Below are positions 44,588-53,082 of a stretch of 64,000 bases of DNA, piece by piece. Positions within the stretch are counted from its first letter, which is position 1; every line of letters starts with the position of its first letter. The notes beneath the pieces were generated by a model, which was not told the origin of the DNA, did no database searches, and saw nothing but the letters and a program-made list of their open reading frames with translations. The translations under genes were made by a program, and so were the position numbers. Origin of the DNA: Henriciella sp. (GTDB lineage: Bacteria > Pseudomonadota > Alphaproteobacteria > Caulobacterales > Hyphomonadaceae); NCBI RefSeq assembly GCF_029937755.1, contig NZ_JAPYPG010000001.1, positions 806,001 through 870,000 on the forward strand. The letters run 5' to 3'.

Positions 44588-45117
44588 GCGAAGAGACCCC
44601 GAAGATCGACATCGTCCTTCCTGAAGAGACGTTGATGGCCCGCGTCGAGGAGCTGGCCGACCGGCTGGCCCCACGGCTGACAGGCGAGTGGACGGCGATC
44701 AACATCCTGATCGGGGCAACGCCCTTCACCAGTGACCTGCTAAAGGCGCTCGCGCGGCGCGGCATCCATCCGGTGCTCGATGCGCTGTGGCTGGAAAGCT
44801 ACCGAGACGAGCGTGAGAGCTCCGGCCGGGTACTCGTGCGGGCGGACATTGTCCGGCCTGTGAAGGATCGCGGCGTGCTCATCATCGATGATGTGTTCGA
44901 TACCGGCCGTACGCTCGCCTTTGCCCGGTCGCACATGCTGGCCAAGGGCGCGCGCGAAGTGATCACGGTTGCCCTCGCCCGCAAGCCATGGGCGCCGGAG
45001 GGCGAGGAGGATGTCGACTTCCACGCCTTCGACGCGCCACCGCGCTTTCTGGTCGGTTACGGCATGGACGACGCGGGCAAGTATCGCGGCCTGCCCTATA
45101 TCGGCGCGCTCGATTAG
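44584..45117 (+). CDS. hpt: Hypoxanthine phosphoribosyltransferase
   Basis: A 177-residue purine salvage enzyme converting hypoxanthine or guanine and PRPP to IMP/GMP. The PRPP-binding loop VLIIDDVFDTGRTL is at 98-111, and ILIGATPFTSDLL near 41-53 occupies the position of the pyrophosphate loop. The start codon is TTG at 44584, overlapping the upstream stop (TTGA); the next in-frame ATG would remove the first 17 residues. Its stop overlaps that of the convergent hydrolase gene. The first loop (usually LKG) reads IGA, so substrate preference is less sure. Confidence 0.85.
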   Translation: MSEETPKIDIVLPEETLMARVEELADRLAPRLTGEWTAINILIGATPFTSDLLKALARRGIHPVLDALWLESYRDERESSGRVLVRADIVRPVKDRGVLIIDDVFDTGRTLAFARSHMLAKGAREVITVALARKPWAPEGEEDVDFHAFDAPPRFLVGYGMDDAGKYRGLPYIGALD

Positions 45118-45890
45118 GCCGGGACGGCCTTTGACAGCCAGTCTAGAATGTCTGCGGTGACCTTGTCGGTGCCAGGCTCATCGACAATCCAGTGGGCATG
45201 GTCGGCATATTCGAGATAGTCGCCCTTTATCCCGGCATTCGCATATTTCTCGCCCACCTTGCGCACAGCCTTGACCGGTGTCGCGCGGTCCTTCTTCGCG
45301 CCGATGGTGAGCGTCGGGATGGTGACCTGCTGCTCGTCGATCGGGTCGGGCTCGCCAAGATCGGCGTAGACATTGCCTGAATCGTAGCGGGCCAGCTTGT
45401 AGATCGCCTCGTGGCGGTCTTTCGGGACCTCATTCAGGACGCCCCATTTGAAGCCGAACTTGCCGACCTTGTAGCTGTTATCGGGCACATTCTTCTGCCC
45501 CTTCTTGAGCACGCTCCAGAAGGTGATCATCAGGCGCAGGTCCTGGACCTGGCAGTCCGGTGTCTGGGCTGGGGTAAGGAAGACTGCGGCCTTTGCGTCA
45601 CCGCGTGCCGCCAGGTGCTGGGCGATCAGGCCGCCCATGGAATGGCCCATCACAACGGGCTTTTCACCTGTCTCTTCAGCGAGTTTCCGCGCCGCCTCGG
45701 ACATCCGCTCGATATAGTCGGACAGGTGGAGGTCCTTCAGGTCTTCGGGCGGGTCGTCGATGGTGCGCTTGTCGGGATAGAGTGTCGGCGCCTCGACCCG
45801 CCAGCCATTCTGCTCGAAGGCGCCGCGCATACGGTCCCACACCTCGCCGCCACAGCCGACGCCGTGCACCATCAGGATTGTTTTCGCCAA
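45114..45890 (-). CDS. Alpha/beta-hydrolase
   Basis: A 258-residue alpha/beta-hydrolase. The oxyanion region MVHGVGCGGEVWD is at 7-19, the nucleophile elbow GHSMGG gives S84, and a histidine in YADHAHWIVDEPG near the C terminus completes the triad with an acidic residue around 205-210. No signal peptide, so cytoplasmic. The substrate cannot be assigned. It may be transcribed with rppH, which ends 39 bases upstream. The 3' end overlaps hpt by four bases. Confidence 0.88.
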   Translation of the reverse strand: MAKTILMVHGVGCGGEVWDRMRGAFEQNGWRVEAPTLYPDKRTIDDPPEDLKDLHLSDYIERMSEAARKLAEETGEKPVVMGHSMGGLIAQHLAARGDAKAAVFLTPAQTPDCQVQDLRLMITFWSVLKKGQKNVPDNSYKVGKFGFKWGVLNEVPKDRHEAIYKLARYDSGNVYADLGEPDPIDEQQVTIPTLTIGAKKDRATPVKAVRKVGEKYANAGIKGDYLEYADHAHWIVDEPGTDKVTADILDWLSKAVPA

Positions 45891-45929
45891 ATCGTTCGCC
45901 CTCCCATGGCCGTTACAGCGAAGCGGACG

Positions 45930-46421
45930 TCAGGTCTCTTGTGTCCATCGATCGAACCGCCGCGCCACCTCTTCATAGACGGGGCGCTTGAAAGGAACAA
46001 TCAGCCCCGGCGCTTCCGACAGGCGGGCCCAGCGCCAGGCATCGAATTCCGGCGTGTGCTTGTCGAGGCGAATGTCACTGTCGGAGCCCTTGAAGCGCAG
46101 GGCGAACCATTTCTGGCGCTGGCCGATATACGGTCCGGGCATGCGGCGTTTCACATCGGTCGGGAAGTCGTAGTGAAGCCAGTCCTCGGTCTCTTCCATG
46201 ATCTCGACCAGCTTGGCAGAGACGCCAACCTCTTCCTCGAGCTCGCGCAGCGCGGCATCGGCGGGGTCCTCCCCCTCGTCAACGCCACCTTGCGGCATCT
46301 GCCACTGGAAAGCGCCGCGGCCATTGATCCGGCGTCCAAGGAAAACGTGGCCGCCACCGGAAAACAGGGCGAGACCGACATTCGGGCGATACAGATTCGG
46401 GTCAATTGCAGTCATCGTCAT
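45930..46421 (-). CDS. rppH: RNA pyrophosphohydrolase (Nudix)
   Basis: A 163-residue Nudix hydrolase. The Nudix box GGVDEGEDPADAALRELEEE begins at residue 45, and the RppH/NudH features YRPNVGLALF near the start and QRQKWFALRFKG are present. RppH removes pyrophosphate from 5'-triphosphate mRNA ends and so starts decay; some relatives cleave dinucleoside polyphosphates. It belongs to the conserved minus-strand series envC, ctpA, YibQ-like deacetylase, rppH, in that order of transcription. Length is typical. Confidence 0.93.
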   Translation of the reverse strand: MTMTAIDPNLYRPNVGLALFSGGGHVFLGRRINGRGAFQWQMPQGGVDEGEDPADAALRELEEEVGVSAKLVEIMEETEDWLHYDFPTDVKRRMPGPYIGQRQKWFALRFKGSDSDIRLDKHTPEFDAWRWARLSEAPGLIVPFKRPVYEEVARRFDRWTQET

Positions 46422-46438
46422 TGATGACTGTCTAAGGG

Positions 46439-47743
46439 CTATCCGCCCTGTTGCCCACCCTCGCTGGCGTCGAGCAGGGCGGTATCAATGGCGGACGCTT
46501 CCTTCTTGAGCGTGCGGGTGGCGCTGGAGGCCGGGGCAAGCACAATGCCCTTCTCATCCAGGCGTGCCGTCCACTCTTTCAGGATGTCGATCGTGATCGG
46601 GTAGGCAAAGCCGGTGCCGAGCGAACTGCCATTTTCCATGGCGAGCGACTCGAGTTCCAGAAGCTTGCTTTCGATCTCCTCGCCGTCCGGGCGGGCATCG
46701 ATCGGATTGTCGGCGCGGCGATACCGCAGGCCTTTTTCTTCTGCCGCCTTGTCAAAGCTCGAGCGCGACAGGCTGCCGTCCTCGACAAAGGCGACGCCGC
46801 GGTCGCTGAGGAGCTGGGACAGGTAGCTGGTGGAGGCCTCATCCGTGGCGAACTTGCTGCCCTGATAGTTGGTGATGCCAAAATAGCCGCTGGCGCGGGA
46901 CATCAGATAGTCGAGGCGTCCGGCATTCTGTTCCGGCGTCAGGTCGGCATCGAGCACATGGCTATGGGGGCGCTCGCGGCCATACTCATAGGGCTCCATC
47001 GGGACTTCCAGCAGAACCTCGTGCCCGGCGGCCCGGGCCTGGTTGATCCAGCCCTGGAGATTGCGCGCGGTCGGGGCGAAGGACAACGTGACTTCCGGTG
47101 GCAACTCCTCGATGGCGGATTTGGTGTGGGTGTAGTTGATGCCGAGACCACCAACGACGATGGAGACGGTCGGGCGGTCTTCCGGATTGGCGAACGGGCG
47201 GGCATAGGCGCCAGCGGGGGTGCGCCCGTCTTCTGCAATCTTCGGCAGGTAGCCAAGCGAGGTGCGTTCGGTGACGGCGGAGATCGGTGCCCGTGAAAGT
47301 GACTTCAGCTCGCGTGTCTCCTGCCAGGACCGGCCTGCGGCAACCGAGACGCCGTTAATGCGAACTGTGTCGGCCTCGCCGGTGCTGGCGGACGCGTTGA
47401 CGACCTTGGTGCCGCCATTGGCGTAGTCGACCCCGAGATTGGGGGAAGATGCCTCTTGGGCCTGGCCGGCGTCATTGTCAGCGGCTTCGCCGGATGCGCC
47501 GCCGATGACCGGGCGCGCGGCGTTATCGCTTGAAGCAAAGCGTGTCTTGAGCTGCGGGCGGTCCGGGCCTGCGGGTTCAAACAGGGCGATCTGGCGGGCA
47601 GGGCTGGCCTCGCTGGCTTCACCGGACAGGTGAATGGCTGCGCCAGCCACGGCGAAGAGGCCTGAAAATACGAGGATACTCAGTGCCGTATGTGCCACGC
47701 CGCTGCGAAACGGCGACGGGTCCCTGGCTACGCGATCACTCAT
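46439..47743 (-). CDS. Divergent polysaccharide deacetylase family protein (YibQ/DUF610-like)
   Basis: A 434-residue protein. After a short cytoplasmic start comes one membrane helix (about 20-38), then a low-complexity periplasmic linker, then a deacetylase-like barrel from about residue 195: VSIVVGGLGINYTHTKSAIEELPPEVTLSF is the YibQ hallmark. VLLEVPMEPYEY and the FVEDGSLSRSSF region follow. Catalytic activity of the family is unproven; the gene co-occurs with envC and ctpA. The frame opens with a TTG 14 codons earlier. ATG at 47743 has AGAGG seven bases upstream. Confidence 0.87.
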   Translation of the reverse strand: MSDRVARDPSPFRSGVAHTALSILVFSGLFAVAGAAIHLSGEASEASPARQIALFEPAGPDRPQLKTRFASSDNAARPVIGGASGEAADNDAGQAQEASSPNLGVDYANGGTKVVNASASTGEADTVRINGVSVAAGRSWQETRELKSLSRAPISAVTERTSLGYLPKIAEDGRTPAGAYARPFANPEDRPTVSIVVGGLGINYTHTKSAIEELPPEVTLSFAPTARNLQGWINQARAAGHEVLLEVPMEPYEYGRERPHSHVLDADLTPEQNAGRLDYLMSRASGYFGITNYQGSKFATDEASTSYLSQLLSDRGVAFVEDGSLSRSSFDKAAEEKGLRYRRADNPIDARPDGEEIESKLLELESLAMENGSSLGTGFAYPITIDILKEWTARLDEKGIVLAPASSATRTLKKEASAIDTALLDASEGGQQGG

Positions 47744-47802
47744 CAAACGCCTCTTGCAAATCGACTTAAATCTGACTGCGAACAATCAGATTGGGGCCGA
47801 TT

Positions 47803-47831
47803 GGTTAAGAAGTCGCAAAGACTTCTTAACC
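47803..47831. repeat. Perfect 12-base inverted repeat at the ctpA stop
   Basis: Arms GGTTAAGAAGTC (47803-47814) and GACTTCTTAACC (47820-47831) enclose GCAAA. The repeat straddles the ctpA stop codon (47826-47828) and lies about 60 bases before the next gene on the same strand. No T run follows on either strand, so a classical terminator is unlikely. It could protect the 3' end of ctpA or act as an operator. Confidence 0.7.
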
Positions 47832-49148
47832 GGCGTTAGGATTGCGGCCTGCCGTCATCTGTCCGCCGTGCAGGATTTCGAGCGCACGGTCGAGCTGATA
47901 ATCGTCGCCCTCATAGTCTTCCGGCGGCTGGTCGTCAGGCATGTGCGGGATGCGGCGCTCGGCGCCATCTTCATTCGTCAGCGCGTTCGGAAGGTCTGCT
48001 TCCGAATAGCGGCGGATCTTGTCGAGCTGGTCTTCAGTGACACGTGCCTGCGCGACTTCGAGGTCCGGTTCGATACCAGTGGCCTGGATCGAGCGGCCTG
48101 CCGGCGTGTAATAGCGCGAGGTGGTCAGGCGGATCGCGCCGCGGTCGGCGCCAAGCGGAATGACCGTCTGGACCGAGCCCTTGCCGAAGCTGGTGGTGCC
48201 GATAACGGTGGCCCGTCCACGATCCTGCAGCGCACCAGCGACGATTTCAGACGCGGAGGCCGATCCGTTATTGATCAGGATGACCATCGGCACGTTCTTG
48301 AACACTTCACCGCTGCGCGCATTGTAGCGGGCAATGTCACTCGGACGGCGCCCGATGGTCGAGACAACTTCGCCACCAGACAGGAATTTGTCACTGACCG
48401 AGATGGCCTGATCGAGCAGGCCCCCGCCATTGTTGCGCAAGTCCATGACGATGCCTTTCGGGCGTCCGTCAATCTCGCGGCTGGAGGCGGAGATTGCCTC
48501 TTCGAGGAGTTCGGTCGTGCGCTCATTGAAGGTCGAGATACGGTAATAGGCGACGTCGCCTTCCATGACCTCCCAGTCGACAGACTTCGGCCGGATGACC
48601 TCGCGCTTGAGTGTGACATCGAAGGCATCCTCGCCTTCGCGAAGGACGGTGACGATGATCTCGGTGCCAGCGGGCCCGCGCATGTCGCGGACGGCGTCGT
48701 CTATGTTGAGCCCGACAATCGGTTCACCATTGATGGCGGTGAGGAGGTCGCCGCTTTCAAGGCCGGCGCGGCTGGCAGGCGTGTCATCCATCGGGGTGAC
48801 GACTTTTACAAAACCGTCCTCCATCGTGACCTCGATGCCGAGACCGCCATATTCGCCGGAGGTCTGCACCTGCATCGACTCGAAATCGTCTGCCGACATG
48901 TAGGAAGAGTGCGGATCAAGTGAGCCAAGCATGCCGTTGATGGCGGCTTCCATGGCTTCGGCCTCATCGATCTCGGTGACATAATCGGCGCGGGCGCGCG
49001 CCAGGATTTCAGCGAAGAGATCGAGCTGGCGGTACGTCTCCGCCCGGCTGTCCACGGGTTTTGATTCCGGCCAGGCAAAGGCTGAAACGCCTACGGCCAG
49101 TCCGCCCAGTACCACGCCAATGGCTGCACCCGTGAGCATTGCCCGCAT
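47826..49148 (-). CDS. ctpA: Carboxy-terminal processing protease, S41 family
   Basis: A 440-residue periplasmic serine protease. An N-terminal membrane anchor or signal (about 5-26) is followed by a PDZ domain (about 94-180, GGLGIEVTMEDGFVKVVTPM). The protease core has the nucleophile motif GSASASE (295-301) and general-base lysine K323 in FGKG. CtpA trims periplasmic proteins, including murein hydrolases, at the C terminus. It lies between envC and the YibQ-like gene in one direction, consistent with peptidoglycan maintenance. Length matches the family. Confidence 0.94.
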   Translation of the reverse strand: MRAMLTGAAIGVVLGGLAVGVSAFAWPESKPVDSRAETYRQLDLFAEILARARADYVTEIDEAEAMEAAINGMLGSLDPHSSYMSADDFESMQVQTSGEYGGLGIEVTMEDGFVKVVTPMDDTPASRAGLESGDLLTAINGEPIVGLNIDDAVRDMRGPAGTEIIVTVLREGEDAFDVTLKREVIRPKSVDWEVMEGDVAYYRISTFNERTTELLEEAISASSREIDGRPKGIVMDLRNNGGGLLDQAISVSDKFLSGGEVVSTIGRRPSDIARYNARSGEVFKNVPMVILINNGSASASEIVAGALQDRGRATVIGTTSFGKGSVQTVIPLGADRGAIRLTTSRYYTPAGRSIQATGIEPDLEVAQARVTEDQLDKIRRYSEADLPNALTNEDGAERRIPHMPDDQPPEDYEGDDYQLDRALEILHGGQMTAGRNPNAG

Positions 49149-49173
49149 CGCTTCTCTCTCCTTTCAGGGCTTG

Positions 49174-50388
49174 TCAGCCCTTCATCCAGCGCGCTGGATT
49201 CATTGGTTGGCCCGCCTTCCTGACTTCTAGATAGAGTTCAGGCGGCGGCGTTTCACGGTCTGGCATGCGTCCGACCGGTTCGCCTGCTTTGACCGTCTGC
49301 CCGGGAGTCCCGTAAATACGGCCCATCCCGCTCAGTAGGATATGGTAGCCATCACTTGTCGAAATGATCAAGAGTTGTCCGTAAGTCCGGAACATTCCCG
49401 CATACTCGATCTTGCCGTCGACAGGGGCGACAACGTCCGCATCCGGACGGGGCTGGATGTAGAGACCCTTGGACGCCTCACCATCAGGAAGTTTCTGGCC
49501 CCAGCTGCGCGAGACGAGCCCGCTGGCCGGGCGCATAAGCCCGCCGAGAGCTTGCTGGCCGAGCGGTTTGAGATTGGCCAGCGCCGGGCTGCGTGAGGGT
49601 GCATCGCTGCGCACGTCTGAGCCGCCTGTATTGGCGACCAGCTGGATGCGGCCAGCCGGCTTCATGCCAGGGGCCCGGGGCGCGGTATCTTCCAGCGCGA
49701 CGAGCAGCTGGCGAAGGGTCTTGGCTTCCGCCCCTATCTTGTTGACACGCTGGCGCAGTGTTTCGGCTTCATTGCTGACGCTTTCGAACTGGGCACGCTT
49801 GGTGGCAACGAGCTTTTCGATTTCCGCCTTCTTGAGCGCAAGCCGCGCTTCGGTTGTTTCCAGCCGGGCCTGCTCGCGGCGGGTCTGGGATTCGAGGCTT
49901 TTCAGGTCGCGGATTTCTGCGGTGAGCTTGTCGGTGCGTTCGTTCAGCGCCGGGGCGGTCGCGCCCATGAGGATGGCGGCGCGGATCGCATCATTCGCCT
50001 CACGCGGCGAGGCGATCAGCGCTGGCGGGCGATGGCGTCCGGAGACGGCAAGGCTCGTCATGATCTCTTCGAGGTGGGCGTCGCTGGCGATCAGTTCCTC
50101 GCGGGCCGCGCGCATGCGGATGTTGAGATCGATCAGCTTGCGTTCGGAGGTCGCGGCCTGCTCCTCGCGCCGGCGGCTTTCCATGGCGGCGGCGATCAGG
50201 TCAGTCTCGAGCGAAGAGACGTCACGCACGGCGGAATTCTCTGCCTGCTCCAGCGCTTTCAGCTGGCGCAGCGCGGCGTCACGTTCGGCTTCCAGCGCCT
50301 TCAGCTCTTCACGCGTAAACTCGCGCGGGGCTGCTGCAACCAGCAGTCCGGCAAGCGAGATCGCAAGGAGGCGCAATTTGAGTGACAT
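49174..50388 (-). CDS. EnvC-type murein hydrolase activator with degenerate LytM domain
   Basis: A 404-residue secreted protein. A signal peptide (about 1-20) precedes a long coiled coil rich in Glu, Arg and Leu (about 25-235, with a short break near 120-140) and a C-terminal M23/LytM fold (about 300-404). The zinc-binding residues of active M23 peptidases are missing: the first motif reads SKGLYIQPR where HxGxD would stand, so it is probably an activator of amidases, as E. coli EnvC is. It is a likely partner of FtsEX (43 kb). It is first in the envC/ctpA series; a 25-base gap separates it from ctpA. Confidence 0.88.
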   Translation of the reverse strand: MSLKLRLLAISLAGLLVAAAPREFTREELKALEAERDAALRQLKALEQAENSAVRDVSSLETDLIAAAMESRRREEQAATSERKLIDLNIRMRAAREELIASDAHLEEIMTSLAVSGRHRPPALIASPREANDAIRAAILMGATAPALNERTDKLTAEIRDLKSLESQTRREQARLETTEARLALKKAEIEKLVATKRAQFESVSNEAETLRQRVNKIGAEAKTLRQLLVALEDTAPRAPGMKPAGRIQLVANTGGSDVRSDAPSRSPALANLKPLGQQALGGLMRPASGLVSRSWGQKLPDGEASKGLYIQPRPDADVVAPVDGKIEYAGMFRTYGQLLIISTSDGYHILLSGMGRIYGTPGQTVKAGEPVGRMPDRETPPPELYLEVRKAGQPMNPARWMKG

Positions 50389-50471
50389 TTCCGCCAGAAT
50401 GCCACAAAGGGGATGACCGCAACATTAATCACGGCGCGGCAATCGCAGAGATACGCGCGCGCCAGGCCGTG

Positions 50472-51101
50472 TCAGCCGTCTTCGCCGATGAAAGCCTCGA
50501 TCCGCTCGTTCCATTCCAGCCTGGAGGCTGTCGTCAGACGACAGCGATTGCCGAGCCCGCCGATCGCGTCATCAAGCAGGTTTTCGAAATAATAAGGGTG
50601 CTCCATGTCGGCTTCGAGCCAGGTGGACACCGTGGCCGATGGTCCGGCCTCTAGCGCCTGCAGCGCATAGCGTTCTTCATCCGTCGGGATGCAGTCCTCC
50701 GGCAGCGCGTCCTGCGGGTAGGGCGCATCGGCTGGAAGCAGGAAGAAAGCGACCGGCTGATCTGCCGTATCCGACATGCTGAGGAAGGACGCATATCCAT
50801 AGGCCCGGCTTGTCCCGGTTGTCGCCTTCAGCGGCGCGCGAGCAATGTAAACGCCTGAGGCGGGCAGGACGACATCGGTCTCGGACCGGGTCAGCGCCTC
50901 CAGAGAGAAAGCGCCTTCCGGGCCAGTGCGAGTGCTGACAGGCACCTCTATGGCAGAAACCACCGCCTCTGCTGCCGGCGCGCCTGTATGATAGTCGAGA
51001 ACCGTGCCTACGGTATTGGGAACGACAGCCTTGTCGCGGGTTTGGCAACCGGTCACTGCGAGCAGCCCCGCTGCAGTGAGAAGCAGGATCCGCCGGTTCA
51101 T
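50472..51101 (-). CDS. Hypothetical lipoprotein
   Basis: A 209-residue protein with a lipoprotein signal: MNRRILLLTAAGLLAVTGC gives C19 as the lipidation site. The next part (VGTVLDYHTGAPAAEAVVSAIEVPVSTRT) looks like a carboxypeptidase-regulatory-like beta-sandwich of the kind found in surface proteins. I do not recognise a specific family. The start overlaps the stop of the upstream gene by four bases, so the two are translated together. Location is probably the periplasmic face of a membrane. Confidence 0.75.
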   Translation of the reverse strand: MNRRILLLTAAGLLAVTGCQTRDKAVVPNTVGTVLDYHTGAPAAEAVVSAIEVPVSTRTGPEGAFSLEALTRSETDVVLPASGVYIARAPLKATTGTSRAYGYASFLSMSDTADQPVAFFLLPADAPYPQDALPEDCIPTDEERYALQALEAGPSATVSTWLEADMEHPYYFENLLDDAIGGLGNRCRLTTASRLEWNERIEAFIGEDG

Positions 51102-51715
51102 TCCTCACTCCCGTCTGACGCTTCGGCCAGCGGCTCCAGGGTGACCTTCGAGACAAACAGAGCGCGCTCCTGTTCGGGGATAACCGGCCGGATGGCGAGA
51201 TAGTCATAGCCCGGATCGGTGCCTTCATTGCGCGGCGGCGGTGTATATTCGAACGAGATGTCGCGGAATTCGCGGGTCAGCGTAAAGGTTTCCCACCCTG
51301 ACCCCACGCCACTGCCAACCCAGTAATGCAGCCTCATTTCCGAGGCGCCATACTTGTCGGCGGCGCGCGCGGTGACTGTGATGCGGATCGGCCGGCCGGC
51401 AAAGGCAACTTCGAGGTCTGGCGCGAGCATGAAGTGCGGGCCCTGGACGGGATCCTCGCTCAAAGTGCCTTCGGTTACCCCGATACGCAGCACGGTCTGT
51501 CCGTCGGCCCGGGTCATATCGATATCGGCATCGCCGCCAGCGACAATGCGGTTGAGCTGATCGCCGGAAACCTCGATCCGCTGATAGTCCGTGCCGCCGC
51601 CGCTGATCGGGCCAGACGGAAGCTGTCCGAGGGCCGGGAGCAGGCCGAGCCCGACCAGGGCAGCGGCAACGAAAAACGCGGCGATGAAGAAGACCCTGTC
51701 GGACATCGGGGGCAA
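51098..51715 (-). CDS. Hypothetical membrane-anchored protein
   Basis: A 205-residue protein with one N-terminal hydrophobic helix (about 8-30) and an extracytoplasmic domain. The regions LEVAFAGRPIRITVTARAADKYGASEMRLHYW and VGSGVGSGWETFTLTREFRDISFEYTPP suggest a jelly-roll or carbohydrate-binding-like beta-sandwich. No family is recognised. A second ATG at codon 4 (51706) is an alternative start. Its stop overlaps the downstream lipoprotein gene, so the pair form a two-gene unit of unknown function. Confidence 0.7.
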   Translation of the reverse strand: MPPMSDRVFFIAAFFVAAALVGLGLLPALGQLPSGPISGGGTDYQRIEVSGDQLNRIVAGGDADIDMTRADGQTVLRIGVTEGTLSEDPVQGPHFMLAPDLEVAFAGRPIRITVTARAADKYGASEMRLHYWVGSGVGSGWETFTLTREFRDISFEYTPPPRNEGTDPGYDYLAIRPVIPEQERALFVSKVTLEPLAEASDGSEE

Positions 51716-51837
51716 GGTGGCCTCTCAAAAGTGTTGCCCGCGAAAGGGGCGGGACTGGAAATCGAGTTGACGGCTTGATAGCAATCGCGGCACCAAGAGG
51801 CGAGCCAAAAACCCATGAAACAAGAGGGGTTTCCCGC

Positions 51838-52977
51838 ATGACATCCTCCGCCCTGAAGCGGCGCGCCCGTGAAGCGCGCGACTGGATGGTGGAGTCCTGC
51901 TTTCCACTCTGGAGCCAGGAAGGCATAGGCACGCACGGCCTGTTCCGCGAGGCGCTCGATCTGTCTCACCGGCCGCTGGACTCAGAGTCGACGCGCGTCC
52001 GGGTGCAGGCGCGCCAGACCTACGTCTTCTGCATCGCCCATGACCTTTGCTGGGACCGCGACCGCGCCGAGCGGCTGGTCCAGATGGGGGTGCACTCGCT
52101 CAAGGGATCGTGTCTGCGCTCCGATGGTCTGGCCGGGCGTATTCTGGCCACCGATGGCTCCGGCCTGAGCGATGCGCGTGCAGACCTCTACGACACCGCC
52201 TTTGTCCTTTTTGCGCTGGCTGAGGCCGCCCAGATGGGCAATGAGGACGCTTTACCGGCTGCGCGCGCCATCCTGCAATCGATTGATGCCATGCTCGCCG
52301 ACGCCGCACAGGGTGGATATGCCGAGATGCTGCCACGCGGCAGCCAGCGTCTTCAGAACCCGCATATGCACCTGCTGGAAGCCTGTCATGCGCTGCACCG
52401 TGCCGATCCGGACGGCCCGCACCTGGAGCGCGCAAAGGCTATTGTCTCCCTCTTCACTGAAAAGATGCTGGACCCGGAAACGCAGACGCTAAGCGAATTC
52501 TTCCGCCCGGACTGGACCGTCGAAACTGGCGAGGCCGGAGAAATCGTCGAGCCGGGCCACCAGTTCGAATGGGTGTGGTTGCTGCAACGCCATTCCGCGC
52601 TGACCGGTGCGGACCTGCATCCCGCGCTGGTTCACCTTTATGATTTCGGCCTGCGCACGCTGGACGAGGAAGGCCGCGCCTTCACATCCGCGCGCCGCGA
52701 CGGGACGGTGACGGACCATTCCCGCCGGACATGGATGCAGACCGAGGCGCTGAAAGCCCACCTCGCCATGATCGAGCTCGACGGCAATGACGAAGAGCAT
52801 GACCGCCACGCGGTGCAGTGTTTCGACGTGCTGATGGATGAATTCCTGACCCCGCAGGGCGGCTGGATCGACAGGTTCGACGAGGAAGGCCATGTCGCGA
52901 CGGAGACAATGCCAGCCTCCACCGGATACCATGTCGTCCTGGCTTTCGAAGAGCTAATCCGGGTGACCGGGGTTTAA
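51838..52977 (+). CDS. N-acylglucosamine 2-epimerase (AGE)-family sugar isomerase
   Basis: A 379-residue protein with the alpha/alpha-barrel of the AGE/mannose isomerase family. Characteristic stretches are RVRVQARQTYVFCIAHDL near 55-72, DLYDTAFVLFAL (119-130), NPHMHLLEACHAL (with the conserved His/Glu pair), PGHQFEWVWLLQRHS and RRTWMQTEALKAHL. Members interconvert mannose/fructose, glucose/mannose or N-acyl sugars; the substrate is open. The frame begins 21 codons earlier, but ATG at 51838 has AGAGGGG eight bases before it. It precedes gpmA by 105 bases. Confidence 0.87.
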   Translation: MTSSALKRRAREARDWMVESCFPLWSQEGIGTHGLFREALDLSHRPLDSESTRVRVQARQTYVFCIAHDLCWDRDRAERLVQMGVHSLKGSCLRSDGLAGRILATDGSGLSDARADLYDTAFVLFALAEAAQMGNEDALPAARAILQSIDAMLADAAQGGYAEMLPRGSQRLQNPHMHLLEACHALHRADPDGPHLERAKAIVSLFTEKMLDPETQTLSEFFRPDWTVETGEAGEIVEPGHQFEWVWLLQRHSALTGADLHPALVHLYDFGLRTLDEEGRAFTSARRDGTVTDHSRRTWMQTEALKAHLAMIELDGNDEEHDRHAVQCFDVLMDEFLTPQGGWIDRFDEEGHVATETMPASTGYHVVLAFEELIRVTGV

Positions 52978-52988
52978 GCGCAACGCAC

Positions 52989-53034
52989 GATCCTTGCGAC
53001 AAAGCCGCCCGGTAAGCTTGGAATGGCAAGGATC
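52989..53034. repeat. Nine-base inverted repeat between the epimerase gene and gpmA
   Basis: GATCCTTGC (52989-52997) and GCAAGGATC (53026-53034) can pair around a 28-base spacer. No T run follows. The function is unclear; it may be a weak hairpin in the gap before gpmA. Confidence 0.35.
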
Positions 53035-53082
53035 ATGCTCTAAACGGCTGCCAACCTCCAGAAACCTGTTATGGAAAAGCCC

